The notes under the pieces: model-generated
The model's input: only the letters and a program-made list of their open reading frames with translations
Databases searched by the model: none
Told to the model about the DNA's origin: nothing
Shown: positions 23,431 through 33,295 of the stretch, piece after piece
Layout: the number at the start of each line of letters is the position of its first letter
Numbering within the stretch: the first letter of the stretch is position 1
Source of the DNA: Leptolyngbya sp. FACHB-8
Lineage (GTDB): Bacteria; Cyanobacteriota; Cyanobacteriia; Elainellales; Elainellaceae
Assembly (NCBI RefSeq): GCF_014695575.1
Contig: NZ_JACJOO010000014.1
Coordinates: forward strand, 1 to 34,788
Direction: 5' to 3'
DNA: 34,788 nt
Translations under genes and position numbers: made by a program

Positions 23431-24135
23431 TCAAGCCACCTGCACAATCAGCAGGGAGAAATACGGCAGTTTCAAGTGGGGGCGATCGCTCAAATCTGCA
23501 TAAATTACCTGGTTGGGCTGTGTGGCTCGTTCGACCACATAGCTAGATTGCAAGAGCTGATGCCGTTGCAACACCTGCCACACCTGTTCGTAAACTGAGC
23601 TTACCTTCATTAGAACAATAACCTCGGAGTGGGCGATCGCCGTTTCCAAATCTGCAACAGTGTAGAGGGCCGGGAGGATGGTGAGGCGTTGCGATCGCAC
23701 GGTTAGAGGAACTCCCAGTGCTGCTGCCGCCGCCATGGGAGATGAAATCCCAGGCACCGTTTCCACCTGTGCTTCTGGGTGGAACTGTTGCAAGGTCTGC
23801 GCCAGATAGGTGAAGGTGCTGTAAAAACTCACATCCCCTTCTGACACAAACACCACATCCTTTCCCAGACGTAAAAAATCCCAAACGGTTTCCGCAGCCG
23901 TTTTCCAGGCATGCTCTAACACATCGTCCTCTTGAACATAGGGAAATTCCAGGGGTAACTCTTGCTGCCCTGGCTGAATCCAGGGTGCAACGATCTGCTG
24001 GGCAACCCCTGGCTTTCCATGTAACCCTGCCGGAAAGGCCACCACCGGAGCCTGTTGCAACAACCGCAGTCCCTTGACCGTAATCAGTTCAGGATCCCCT
24101 GGCCCAGCACCAACCCCATACAAAACCCCAACCAT
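23431..24135 (-). CDS. cobI: precorrin-2 C20-methyltransferase
   Basis: Methylates C20 of precorrin-2 or its cobalt form with SAM, in corrin-ring (cobamide) synthesis. A 234-residue member of the tetrapyrrole methylase family. The N-terminal [16 protein letters not shown] is the cofactor/substrate loop, [15 protein letters not shown] is typical of CobI/CbiL, and [20 protein letters not shown] follows. The ATG 24135 (MVGVLYGVG) is preferred over an upstream GTG at 24159. No cobalamin riboswitch is recognisable upstream, and no other cob gene is adjacent, as is usual for scattered cyanobacterial corrin genes. Confidence 0.92.
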   Translation of the reverse strand: MVGVLYGVGAGPGDPELITVKGLRLLQQAPVVAFPAGLHGKPGVAQQIVAPWIQPGQQELPLEFPYVQEDDVLEHAWKTAAETVWDFLRLGKDVVFVSEGDVSFYSTFTYLAQTLQQFHPEAQVETVPGISSPMAAAAALGVPLTVRSQRLTILPALYTVADLETAIAHSEVIVLMKVSSVYEQVWQVLQRHQLLQSSYVVERATQPNQVIYADLSDRPHLKLPYFSLLIVQVA

Positions 24136-24186
24136 GACGAATTTCTCAAAACAGACCACGCTCTACTCTAGCGAGTTACAGGCATC

Positions 24187-24241
24187 TGTTTGAAAGTCAT
24201 TTTTTCGGGGACAAAGCGCACGAAAAAATGGCTTTCAAACA
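24187..24241. repeat. family H hairpin, copy with 21-bp arms
   Basis: Arms 24187-24207 and 24221-24241 pair at 20 of 21 positions, enclosing GGGACAAAGCGCA. The stem tip TTTTTTCG...CGAAAAAA is shared with the hairpins at 15441, 21806 and 34419. Confidence 0.6.
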
Positions 24242-24334
24242 AACCCCAGGCTTACGCCAGTCCACTACGAAAAAGCGTAAGTCGGTGCTTTGTTACCTGT
24301 AAAACTCAGATTTTTTTGCTATTGCCCTGTACTG

Positions 24335-24420
24335 ATACCCAATCAATGTGAAGCTGCACAGAATAGTGTGGGACGCATAGCGTCCCACACTATTCTGTGC
24401 AGCTTCATAAAAAACGGTAT
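24335..24420. mobile_element. family D palindrome, copy 1
   Basis: Ends ATACC / GGTAT bracket 86 bp. The core is a hairpin of 28 perfect bp (24349-24376 with 24380-24407, loop ATA). The outer part of each arm (TGAAGCTGCACAGAAT) is identical to family D copy 2 at 28111, while the inner part differs. No target duplication is evident. It lies about 110 bp before the gamma-glutamyltransferase start. Confidence 0.72.
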
Positions 24421-24529
24421 GAGGGAATTTTGGTTCCTTTGGCCAGCGACAGCATGAATTAAACGTGCAAACCATAGCGAAATCGCAAGTGCCGTGAAAT
24501 GATTGGACGGTTGCTTGGAGGGTTGTGTC

Positions 24530-26128
24530 GTGAACGTTGAAAACTTGACAGTGTACCCCTATCCATCAGGGCGGCGAGTGGTGATGGGGAAGCGCTGCGC
24601 CCTGGCTACTAGCCAACCTCTGGCCACGACAGCCGGGCTCGAAATGATTTGTGCCGGGGGCAATGCCGTGGATGCAGCGGTGGCCATGGCGATCGCCCTC
24701 ACTGTCGTCGAACCCACCTCCAATGGCATTGGCTCTGACGCCTTTGCCATCGTCTGGGATGGAGCGCTTCATGGCCTGAATGCCTCCGGGAAAAGTGCTC
24801 AGAATCTCTCCCTAGCTGCTTTTGAAGAACACTCTCAGGTGCCATTGTACGGCTGGCTACCCGTGACCGTATCAGGCGCTATCTCCAGCTGGCGTGCTTT
24901 ATGGGAGCGGTGGGGCAAGTTGCCGTTTGAGAAATTGTTTGAACCCGCCATTCGGTTCGCTGAGGAAGGCTACCCCGTTTCCCCCGAAACGGCTCGTGCC
25001 TGGAAGCGGGCCGAGCCGCTATTTCTGTCGCTGCAAGGTCAGGAGTTTGAAGCGTTTAAGCAGGTGTTTTTTGCGGGCGATCGCGCACCCAGAGCAGGGG
25101 AAATTTGGCGTAGCCCAGGCCATGCCGCAACCCTACGGGAACTGGCTGAAACAGGGGGCGAGAGTTTCTATCAGGGCAAACTGGCTGAAAAAATCACCCA
25201 ATTTGCTGCCGATACAGGTGGCTTCCTCACTCTCGAAGACTACGCTAACCATCAACCTGATTGGGTTGATCCCATTAGCACCACCTATCGTGATCTCACG
25301 GTTTGGGAAATTCCCCCCAACGGCCAGGGCATTGCCGCTTTGATGGCCTTGAATATTCTTGAGGGATTTGACCTGGCCCGATACCCCCGAGACTCCATCG
25401 AAAGCTTCCACCTGCAAATTGAAGCTATGAAGCTTGCCTTTGCCGATGTGTATCGCCATGTGGCCGACCCCACTCACATGGCCATATCGGTCGAGCAGAT
25501 GTTGGATAAGGGTTATGCCAGCGATCGCCGTGCCCTGATTCAAGACACCGCGATTCCCCTGGCAAACCCCGGTCTGCCCAAAGGTGGCACTGTCTACCTG
25601 GCTGCCGCCGATGGCGAACTCATGGTGTCGCTCATTCAATCCAACTTTGAGGGCTTTGGTAGCGGCATTCTCGTTCCGGGCACTGGCATTGCGCTACACA
25701 ACCGTGGCTCTGGTTTTACCCTGATGGCCAATCATCCCAACCAATTTGCGCCGGGCAAGCGTCCCTTCCACACCATCATCCCTGGCTTTCTTACGCGAGA
25801 TGGGCAACCCGTTGGCCCGTTTGGTGTTATGGGGGCACCCATGCAACCCCAGGGACATGTGCAGGTCGTCGTCAATATGACCGACTATCACCTCAATCCC
25901 CAGGCCGCCCTGGACGCCCCTCGATGGCGCTTCCTGGAGGGGAACACTGTACTGCTAGAACAAACCGTTCCCCGCTTCGTCACTAGCGGGTTGAGCGATC
26001 GCGGTCACGCGGTCAAAGTCACTGGAGGCGTCGAGTTTTTTGGTAAAGGCCAGATAGTGCTCCGCTCTGGAGAAGCGCTCATAGCAGCGTCGGAGCCGAG
26101 GGCAGATGGAGGGGCGATAGTGCTCTAG
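24530..26128 (+). CDS. ggt: gamma-glutamyltransferase family protein
   Basis: An Ntn-type hydrolase/transferase that would cleave the gamma-glutamyl bond of glutathione or related amides. 532 residues. The early ATSQPLATTAGLEMICAGGNAVDAAVAMAIALTVVEP is the family signature. The autoprocessing nucleophile is the Thr of KGGTVYLAAADGE, after which the small subunit begins. GFGSGILVPGTGIALHNRGSGF and PFHTIIPGFL follow. No signal peptide is present, so this resembles the cytoplasmic YwrD-type branch rather than periplasmic enterobacterial GGT. GTG 24530 is chosen because GGAGGG lies seven bases upstream; a TTG at 24503 lacks this. Confidence 0.9.
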   Translation: MNVENLTVYPYPSGRRVVMGKRCALATSQPLATTAGLEMICAGGNAVDAAVAMAIALTVVEPTSNGIGSDAFAIVWDGALHGLNASGKSAQNLSLAAFEEHSQVPLYGWLPVTVSGAISSWRALWERWGKLPFEKLFEPAIRFAEEGYPVSPETARAWKRAEPLFLSLQGQEFEAFKQVFFAGDRAPRAGEIWRSPGHAATLRELAETGGESFYQGKLAEKITQFAADTGGFLTLEDYANHQPDWVDPISTTYRDLTVWEIPPNGQGIAALMALNILEGFDLARYPRDSIESFHLQIEAMKLAFADVYRHVADPTHMAISVEQMLDKGYASDRRALIQDTAIPLANPGLPKGGTVYLAAADGELMVSLIQSNFEGFGSGILVPGTGIALHNRGSGFTLMANHPNQFAPGKRPFHTIIPGFLTRDGQPVGPFGVMGAPMQPQGHVQVVVNMTDYHLNPQAALDAPRWRFLEGNTVLLEQTVPRFVTSGLSDRGHAVKVTGGVEFFGKGQIVLRSGEALIAASEPRADGGAIVL

Positions 26129-26186
26129 ACGTCAAGGGGCACGAAATGCCCCTTTCACCACACCTATTTGAAACTTACCCCTGACC

Positions 26187-26606
26187 ATGCTCCCAACGCC
26201 CCTCCACGCGATCGCCCTCCGCCTCTGCCCAGGACAAGACCTGCGGTTAGAACTGGATGCCCTGGTGCAGAAAAAACAGTGGAAGGCGGCCTGTGTGCTG
26301 ACCTGTGTCGGAAGTTTGACGCGGGCAACTCTGCGGCTAGCTGGCCAACTCAACGGCACTACCTATCAGGGACCGTTTGAAATTGTGTCGTTGACTGGGG
26401 TCATGGGGGTAGCGGGATCGCATTATCATATGGCGATCGCAAACTCTACCGGGCAAACATTGGGAGGTCATGTGTTGCCAGGCTGCTGTATCTACACCAC
26501 AGCTGAACTGGTGATTGGCGTGTTACCCGCTCTTCACTTCACACGAGAACTCTGTTCCTTAAGCGGGTATTCAGAGCTGAAAGTTTGCCCCCATGAGAAA
26601 GAATGA
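26187..26606 (+). CDS. PPC/DUF296 domain protein
   Basis: A 139-residue stand-alone PPC (DUF296) protein. In plants this domain is joined to AT-hooks; in bacteria it stands alone, and its function is unclear despite frequent annotation as DNA-binding. Visible features are LRLCPGQDLRLELDALVQ, CVGSLTRATLRLA, EIVSLTGVMGVAGSHYHMAIANSTGQTLGGHVLPGCCIYTTAELVIG. It forms a trimer in known structures. It follows the gamma-glutamyltransferase gene by 58 bp on the same strand and may be cotranscribed. No clear ribosome binding site. Confidence 0.88.
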   Translation: MLPTPLHAIALRLCPGQDLRLELDALVQKKQWKAACVLTCVGSLTRATLRLAGQLNGTTYQGPFEIVSLTGVMGVAGSHYHMAIANSTGQTLGGHVLPGCCIYTTAELVIGVLPALHFTRELCSLSGYSELKVCPHEKE

Positions 26607-26730
26607 TACAGAGTAGGCAATTTACGCATCTTTACTCTATGTTGATGGGCTACTCAACCCGTCTATCGACATATTTCCTACTTGACAACAGATACCCTTG
26701 CGTTTTGGTCAATCTTCCACGCTAGGCTAA

Positions 26731-27846
<1,116 letters not shown>

Positions 27847-27876
27847 TCAATTGGCTATTTGCAATTTCAATCAATA

Positions 27877-27920
27877 ATATTAGAAGCCGCAGTTCTTGAA
27901 AGAACTGCGGCTTCTAATAT
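27877..27920. repeat. perfect 21-bp-arm hairpin after gap
   Basis: Arms 27877-27897 and 27900-27920 are exact complements with only GA between them. It starts 30 bp past the gap stop. It may halt transcription, but no U-tract follows, so an intrinsic terminator of the classical kind is not shown. Confidence 0.65.
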
Positions 27921-28110
27921 AAATGCGATTAATCGCACGAAGTAGCGTTAAGTTAGCGAAACGGATCACAGTAAATTGAAATACCCTTCAGGTTATTGGA
28001 TTAGCAAAATATAGGATCATACATGGCTTGTGGAATACTTTTGAAAAGCTAGTTTTAACAAACCGAAAAACAGGATCTGGACACTATCTAAAGTACTAAT
28101 TTGCAATGTA

Positions 28111-28202
28111 ATACTAAATCAATATGAAGCTGCACAGAATGAGGGTGGGGGCGCGTATGCGCCCCCACCCTCATTCTGTGCAGCTTCATATAAAAACGGT
28201 AT
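28111..28202. mobile_element. family D palindrome, copy 2
   Basis: Ends ATACT and GGTAT bracket 92 bp. The hairpin has 33 perfect base pairs (28122-28154 with 28159-28191, loop GTAT). The outer half equals copy 1 at 24335; the inner half (GAGGGTGGGGGCGC) replaces AGTGTGGGACGC, on both arms. Flanking similarity to copy 1 continues as AATCAAT on the left and AAAACGGTAT on the right. Confidence 0.75.
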
Positions 28203-28356
28203 AAGGAGTTGTATTTCTTTAGAAACTATGGCTTCTTACATTATTTATCTGTAATGCCAATATTTAATAGCAATACAAACCCTACACTTTAAGTTCTCTA
28301 AAGTTTATAAGTGCGATCGCCTTACCATTTGTATCATCTGAATTAATGAATTGTTA

Positions 28357-28384
28357 TTGACAAAGCGTGAAGTTAAAGTATGAA
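28357..28384 (+). promoter_or_regulatory. candidate sigma-70-type promoter of the ABC operon
   Basis: TTGACA (28357-28362), a 16-bp spacer and TATGAA (28379-28384), about 90 bp upstream of the binding-protein gene. The -35 is consensus; the -10 is weaker. No operator is recognised. Confidence 0.4.
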
Positions 28385-28474
28385 TTTTTGATTGATTCAC
28401 ACTTTAGATAGATGACAATGAGAGACGCATAGAGGTTTGAAAGCTAATCAAAAAAGCTCTAAATTCCTAATATT

Positions 28475-29818
28475 ATGATGCTTTTCAAGAAACTTCTTAG
28501 ACATAACAGTTCTCAGTGGCAAGTACATCTGCGATCGCGTTCTCTCCGGGTTTGGATTGCTGCGCTGATTGGATGTTTAACCTGCTTTCTAGTTCTACTG
28601 CCGGTTTTCTCTCAGCAACCTGTCGAAATTCGTTTCCTCATGCTGGCGCCGGAGACACCGCTTTTTGCTCCCTTAATCGAGGAGTTTGAGCGAGAAAACC
28701 CCGACATTCGTATTCGCATGGTGGAAGGGCCAAATGCTACCAACTTAGTCGAGGATTTATACACCTCCGCCTTGTTGTTGGGTAGCTCTCCCTACGACTT
28801 GATCAACCTGGATGTGGTGTGGACCGCTAAATTTGCAGCGGCAGGGTGGTTGATGGATTTGAGCGATCGCGCCACTCCCCAGGAACTAGCCCAACACCTC
28901 GAAACCAGCATTGAAGCCGGACGCTACCAGGACAAGCTCTACCGCATTCCCTGGCGCACAGATGCTGGTGTTTTGTTCTACCGCAAAGACTTACTACAAG
29001 AAGCCGGGCTTCAACAGCCCCAAACGTTCACCGATTTACTAGAGGTCTCTAAAACCCTGCAACAAAAGACCGGTGTGGATTGGGGCTATCTCTGGCAAGG
29101 GCGGCAGTACGAAGGGGTTGCTGCCATGTTTGTAGAAGTGTTGTCAGGCTTTGGTGGTTATTGGATTAACCCCGAAACCCTGGAGGTTGGGCTGGATCAA
29201 CCCGAAGCCATCAACGCTGTGAATTTCCTGCGGGGCACTGTTCGCCAAGGAGTGTCACCGGGCGGCGTTACCACCTATCAGGAAGAAGAAGTACGCCGTC
29301 TGTTTCAAAGTGGTGGAGCGGCCTTTATGCGCAACTGGCCCTATGCCATACCACTGCTGAACTCGGAAGAGTCAGCCGTGCGTAATAAAGTCGGCATTCG
29401 CCCCATGCTCAGTATGCCAGGTGGCCAACCTGGAAGTTGTCTGGGTGGATGGGGATGGGGTATTCTCAGTTCCACCCCGCACCCCGAGGAAGCCTGGCGG
29501 GTGCTGCAATACTTCACGAGCGAACGGGTGCAGCGCATTAATGCATTGAAAGGCTATCTGCCCAGCCTACGTTCACTGTACGAAGACCCCGAAATTCTAG
29601 CCGAATTTCCCCATTACGCCGAGATGGCACAGGTGTTCGAAAAGACGGTGCTGCGGCCTTCAATTGCTCAGTATGCTCAAGCCTCTGACATTTTACAGCG
29701 CTATCTCAGTGCCGTCTTCTCAGGCCGCATGGCCCCAGAAGATGCCATGCAAACCGCTGCCAGTGAAACTCGCAGTTTACTGGGACGACTCAGTTCAGCA
29801 CAGGAGGCACGGGGATGA
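28475..29818 (+). CDS. ABC transporter sugar/compatible-solute binding protein
   Basis: Periplasmic solute-binding protein of the MalE-like class (447 residues), first gene of a four-gene importer. Its position and architecture match cyanobacterial importers for glucosylglycerol, trehalose or sucrose. A long basic N-terminus precedes a hydrophobic segment (VWIAALIGCLTCFLVLLPVFS) with possible signal peptidase cleavage after FSQ. LIGC at residues 31-34 fits a lipobox but is in the middle of the hydrophobic stretch. The binding domain shows PLIEEFERENPDIRIRMVEGP, YRIPWRTDAGVLFYRKDLL and FMRNWPYAIPLL. Its stop overlaps the next start by four bases (ATGA). Confidence 0.9.
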   Translation: MMLFKKLLRHNSSQWQVHLRSRSLRVWIAALIGCLTCFLVLLPVFSQQPVEIRFLMLAPETPLFAPLIEEFERENPDIRIRMVEGPNATNLVEDLYTSALLLGSSPYDLINLDVVWTAKFAAAGWLMDLSDRATPQELAQHLETSIEAGRYQDKLYRIPWRTDAGVLFYRKDLLQEAGLQQPQTFTDLLEVSKTLQQKTGVDWGYLWQGRQYEGVAAMFVEVLSGFGGYWINPETLEVGLDQPEAINAVNFLRGTVRQGVSPGGVTTYQEEEVRRLFQSGGAAFMRNWPYAIPLLNSEESAVRNKVGIRPMLSMPGGQPGSCLGGWGWGILSSTPHPEEAWRVLQYFTSERVQRINALKGYLPSLRSLYEDPEILAEFPHYAEMAQVFEKTVLRPSIAQYAQASDILQRYLSAVFSGRMAPEDAMQTAASETRSLLGRLSSAQEARG

Positions 29819-30735
29819 CCCAGGCTACTAATACCGATGTCATTGTGCAGCGCGATCGCCGCATTGGCTGGCTGCTCTTACTCCCTGCCCTCCTGCTCCT
29901 CATCGCGGTATTCGCTTTTCCCATCGGGCGCGCCTTCTGGCAAAGTTTCTACACCCAAAACCTGGGTACTGAACTCCAACCTCAATTCTCCGGTCTAGAA
30001 AACTATGGCCGCATGATGCAGGATGGACGTTTTTGGCAGACCCTGGGCAACACAACGGTATTCACCGTCGTATCGGTCCTTCTGGAATTTGTGTTGGGGT
30101 TGGCGATCGCCCTCGTTCTCAATCAAGCTTTCCGTGGCCGTAACATCGTTCGTACCATTGCCATCCTGCCCTGGGCCTTGCCCACTGCCCTGATCGCTCT
30201 GGCTTGGGCCTGGATTTTTAATGATCAGTATGGTGTCGTCAACGACCTGTTACGCCGAGTTGGGCTGATTGACCAGGGCATCAACTGGTTAGGCAACCCC
30301 AATCTAGCGATGATGGCCGTCATCATCGCGGATGTCTGGAAAACGACCCCCTTCATCAGCATCCTGCTCCTGGCAGGCCTGCAATCCATTCCCGACGACC
30401 TCTACGAAGCTCACCGAATCGACGGGGCAACTCCCTGGCAGAGCTTCCAACGCATCACCCTCCCCCTGCTGATGCCCCAGATTGTCATCGCCCTCGTATT
30501 CCGATTTGCCCAGTCCTTCGGCATCTTCGACCTGATCGCTGTTATGACTGGCGGTGGTCCCGGTGGTGCGACGGAAACCGTCTCTCTATACATTTACGCC
30601 ACGGTGATGCGCTACCTCGACTTTGGTTACGGAGCCGCTCTCGTCGTCGTCACATTCCTGCTGCTCGTGCTGGCTGTGGCGATCGCTGCCTTCTTCCTCA
30701 ACCGCTCCCGCGCCAAGACCAGCGCTGCCCCCTAA
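29815..30735 (+). CDS. sugar ABC transporter permease, MalF-like
   Basis: Inner-membrane permease of 306 residues with about six membrane spans (first: WLLLLPALLLLIAVFAFPIG). The EAA loop that docks with the ATPase reads EAHRIDGATPWQSFQRITLPLLMPQ near residues 201-225. MTGGGPGGATETVSLYIY in the last third is typical of MalF/UgpA-type subunits. It overlaps the binding-protein gene by four bases, so translation is coupled, and should pair with the MalG-like subunit encoded 45 bp downstream. Confidence 0.93.
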   Translation: MTQATNTDVIVQRDRRIGWLLLLPALLLLIAVFAFPIGRAFWQSFYTQNLGTELQPQFSGLENYGRMMQDGRFWQTLGNTTVFTVVSVLLEFVLGLAIALVLNQAFRGRNIVRTIAILPWALPTALIALAWAWIFNDQYGVVNDLLRRVGLIDQGINWLGNPNLAMMAVIIADVWKTTPFISILLLAGLQSIPDDLYEAHRIDGATPWQSFQRITLPLLMPQIVIALVFRFAQSFGIFDLIAVMTGGGPGGATETVSLYIYATVMRYLDFGYGAALVVVTFLLLVLAVAIAAFFLNRSRAKTSAAP

Positions 30736-30780
30736 CCCTATCCACTCATCCACCCCTGTCTGCACCCTAACGCTACCCCC

Positions 30781-31644
30781 ATGACTACCACTGCCACCGC
30801 ACCCACCCAAACCACCCACTCCACCCGCCGCTGGCTCCTCCCTCTCAGCGTCATTCTGGTTGTGCTCTTCTGTCTGGCTCCCGTGTTGTGGCAGTTACTG
30901 ACCTCCGTCAAAACCAACCCCGACATCTCAGCTATCCCTACGGTGTACCTGCCTCGCGAGTTCACCCTGGATCATTATCGGGAACTGTTTGTGCGGCGAC
31001 CGTTTTTGAACTATATGTTCAATAGCTTGCTGGTGGCCTTGCTTTCCACAATCCTGGCTCTGGGGCTGGGAGCCCCGGCAGCTTACGCACTGGCCCGGTT
31101 GCGGTTACAGGGCCAACGCATCATTCTGGCCGGAATTCTCATCGTCACCCTATTTCCCCCGATCCTTCTATTCCTGGGTTTACTCAACGTTGTGCAGGCT
31201 CTCAACCTGGGCAATAACTATCTGGCGTTGATTCTGCCCTATGCGGCGATCAACTTGCCGCTGACGATTCTGGTTATGCGTAGCTTCTTCCAACAATTAC
31301 CCAAGGATTTGGAAGACTCCGCTAAGGTTGATGGCTACAGCACCGTTGGTCTACTGCTCCACATCGTTCTTCCCCTTACACTCCCCGCTCTCGCCACCAC
31401 GGGAATTCTCACCTTTATCTCGGCCTGGAACGAGTTCATCTTCGCCCTCACCTTTATCACCGAGGAGTCTATGAAAACCGTTCCCGTTGCGGCCTCCCAA
31501 ATTGGTGGAGCCTCCATTTTTGAAATCCCTTACGGCCCCATTGCTGCTGCCACCGTAGTTGGCACGCTCCCCCTCGTTGCCCTCGTCCTCCTGTTTCAGC
31601 GCCAAATCATTAAAGGCCTTACCTCGGGGGCGGTCAAAGGCTAG
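30781..31644 (+). CDS. sugar ABC transporter permease, MalG-like
   Basis: Second permease of the importer, 287 residues, about six spans. The N-terminal segment after LLTSVKTNPDISAIPTVYLP is typical of carbohydrate MalG/UgpE-type subunits. The EAA loop reads EDSAKVDGYSTVGLLLHIVLPLTLPAL near 178-204. It ends with the usual QRQIIKGLTSGAVKG. The early residues are Thr-rich (MTTTATAPTQTTHSTRR). Separated from the ATPase gene by 71 bp that include a T-run, yet still co-directional. Confidence 0.93.
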   Translation: MTTTATAPTQTTHSTRRWLLPLSVILVVLFCLAPVLWQLLTSVKTNPDISAIPTVYLPREFTLDHYRELFVRRPFLNYMFNSLLVALLSTILALGLGAPAAYALARLRLQGQRIILAGILIVTLFPPILLFLGLLNVVQALNLGNNYLALILPYAAINLPLTILVMRSFFQQLPKDLEDSAKVDGYSTVGLLLHIVLPLTLPALATTGILTFISAWNEFIFALTFITEESMKTVPVAASQIGGASIFEIPYGPIAAATVVGTLPLVALVLLFQRQIIKGLTSGAVKG

Positions 31645-31715
31645 CCAACTTTTTTTCATGTGCTCCACGCCTGAGAAACCAAACCATTACCCGTTATCAA
31701 TTACCCCTTAAAAAA

Positions 31716-32834
31716 ATGACCAGCATTGAATCTAAGCCCACCCACTCCGCTACCGCCACGCGTTCCACCCTGGAACTGCGGGGCCTTAACAAAACCTTTA
31801 GCCCAACGGTCATCCCGGTCAAAAACCTCGATCTCAGCGTCGATCGGGGAGAATTTCTCACTCTGTTGGGGCCATCGGGCTGCGGTAAATCGACGGTGTT
31901 GCGGATGATTGCAGGTCTGGAGCAGCCAACTCGGGGGCAGGTGTTGTTAGAGGGTAAGGACGTAACGCGTTTGGGACCGGGCGATCGCAACATGTCTATG
32001 GTGTTTCAGAGCTACGCCCTCTACCCACATATGACGGTGGCCGAAAACATTGCTTCGGGTCTCAAACTGCGCAAAGTTCCTCGTCATGAGATTGAGGAGC
32101 GGATTCAAGAAGTGGGGAATTTCTTGGGGCTGCAACCTCTGCTAAACCGTCGTCCTAGCCAGCTTTCGGGGGGGCAACGACAGCGGGTAGCCGTCGCCCG
32201 AGCCCTGGTTCGCCGCCCCTCTGTATTTCTCTTAGACGAACCTCTGAGTAACCTGGATGCCCTGTTGCGGGAGAATGTGCGCGCTGAGCTGAAGCAACTC
32301 TTTGAACATCAACAGGCTCCTGTCGTATACGTAACCCACGACCAGACCGAGGCGATGACGTTATCTACTAAAGTTGCTATTCTCAGCGAGGGCCATTTAC
32401 AGCAGTTAGATACACCTCACCGCATCTACACCCATCCGGCCAATCGTTTTGTCGCCGGATTTGTCGGCAGCCCTCAAATGAACTTCCTGATGTTGCCCTG
32501 CGAGGGACAGACCGCAATTTTGGGGCACTCTCGCATTCCCTTGCCTCGAGCCGTCCCACCCAGTACCCGCCGCATCGTGTTGGGAATTCGCCCAGAACAT
32601 GTGCAGGTGGCGCAGGGCGATCGCGCCACCGTCTCCGGCGAAATCTTCCTGGTAGAAAACCTGGGTATGCACAACCTGGTGAGTGTTCGCGTCCCCGATA
32701 TCGAAGGGCAACCAACTCTGCGTCTACTGCTCACCCCCGATCGCCATCCCACCGGTCAACAACTGCACCTCACCTTTCCCCCACAAGATATGCACTGGTT
32801 TGATGCTGAAACTGGAGATGCTTTACGTGATTAA
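31716..32834 (+). CDS. sugar ABC transporter ATP-binding protein, MalK/UgpC-like
   Basis: ATPase subunit of 372 residues that powers the importer. Walker [10 protein letters not shown] is at 52-60, the Q-loop in [17 protein letters not shown], signature LSGGQRQR at 150-157, Walker B FLLDE at 171-175, and H-loop His208 in VTHDQTEAM. The C-terminal TOBE/MalK regulatory region (about 235-372; [33 protein letters not shown]) marks the MalK class. Having the ATPase gene in the same operon makes this a complete dedicated system, unlike Synechocystis, where the glucosylglycerol ATPase gene ggtA is encoded apart. Confidence 0.94.
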   Translation: MTSIESKPTHSATATRSTLELRGLNKTFSPTVIPVKNLDLSVDRGEFLTLLGPSGCGKSTVLRMIAGLEQPTRGQVLLEGKDVTRLGPGDRNMSMVFQSYALYPHMTVAENIASGLKLRKVPRHEIEERIQEVGNFLGLQPLLNRRPSQLSGGQRQRVAVARALVRRPSVFLLDEPLSNLDALLRENVRAELKQLFEHQQAPVVYVTHDQTEAMTLSTKVAILSEGHLQQLDTPHRIYTHPANRFVAGFVGSPQMNFLMLPCEGQTAILGHSRIPLPRAVPPSTRRIVLGIRPEHVQVAQGDRATVSGEIFLVENLGMHNLVSVRVPDIEGQPTLRLLLTPDRHPTGQQLHLTFPPQDMHWFDAETGDALRD

Positions 32835-32855
32835 ATCAGGACATCTTCATGAATG

Positions 32856-32890
32856 CTATGTGTGACGGATAATACCCATCACACACATAG
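32856..32890 (+). terminator. hairpin after the ABC operon, possible terminator
   Basis: CTATGTGTG (32856-32864) pairs with CACACATAG (32882-32890), 22 bp past the ATPase stop. No strong T-run follows, so termination is only suggested by position. From there to 32984 I see only a loose inverted repeat (GAAGGGGGAGA with TCTCTCCTTC near 32911-32950). Confidence 0.35.
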
Positions 32891-32984
32891 TTGTCATCAT
32901 AGTTTGTATCGAAGGGGGAGAAGCAGAATTTCATTTAATCTCTCCTTCTGGTACAGGCTTTTTGATCACATCTACATCGTTAAT

Positions 32985-33130
32985 ATTTTAGCCCTAACGT
33001 CAGTTCGGGATAAGCCGAACCGCCCATTATTGCGTGCGCGTTGCACACGCAATAATGGGCTTTTTCGAGTGCCGCGCTTCGCGCGGCACTCGAAAAAGCC
33101 CTTAACCCGAACTGAGGTTATTTTAGCCCT
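32985..33130. mobile_element. family A two-hairpin element, copy 3, with 11-bp target duplication
   Basis: The element 32996-33119 (124 bp) is flanked on both sides by ATTTTAGCCCT (32985-32995 and 33120-33130). Outer repeats of the AACNTCAGTTCGGGATAAG type pair at the ends. Hairpin 1 (33022-33036 with 33046-33060) differs in sequence from the other copies on both arms. Hairpin 2 (33060-33077 with 33081-33098, loop TTC) is conserved. GGGC at 33057-33060 can pair with either hairpin. It lies between the convergent ABC operon and acetyltransferase gene. Confidence 0.9.
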
Positions 33131-33180
33131 AGTATCGAAATTTAATAAGTTGTAACTGAATGGCACTGATGTAAAAGATT

Positions 33181-33215
33181 TAGATTCCCGGTTTTTTAGA
33201 AAAACCGGGAATCTA
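33181..33215. repeat. 16-bp-arm hairpin of TAGATTCCCGG type
   Basis: Arms 33181-33196 and 33200-33215 are perfect complements. The hairpin at 34461-34493 has a comparable CCCGG/CCGGG core. It is about 80 bp past the 3' end of the acetyltransferase gene. Confidence 0.6.
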
Positions 33216-33295
33216 GGTACTCAGATTTCGCTTATTTCAGTGATATTCACCTGTAACTCTTTTTGTGACCCTTCTGATGTAGCTAAATGTCGCAA

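Larger units (their letters stand above)
27847..28474. other. gene-free region between gap and the ABC operon
   Basis: No supported reading frame. It contains the hairpin 27877-27920, the family D element 28111-28202 and a candidate promoter at 28357-28384. The remaining AT-rich sequence is unassigned. Confidence 0.6.

Noticed and set aside
24136-24529. cobalamin riboswitch upstream of cobI
   Set aside because: I looked for the conserved B12-box and long-range elements and found only palindromic repeats of families D and H.
25133-25639. 168-codon minus-strand frame
   Set aside because: Antisense shadow of the gamma-glutamyltransferase gene.
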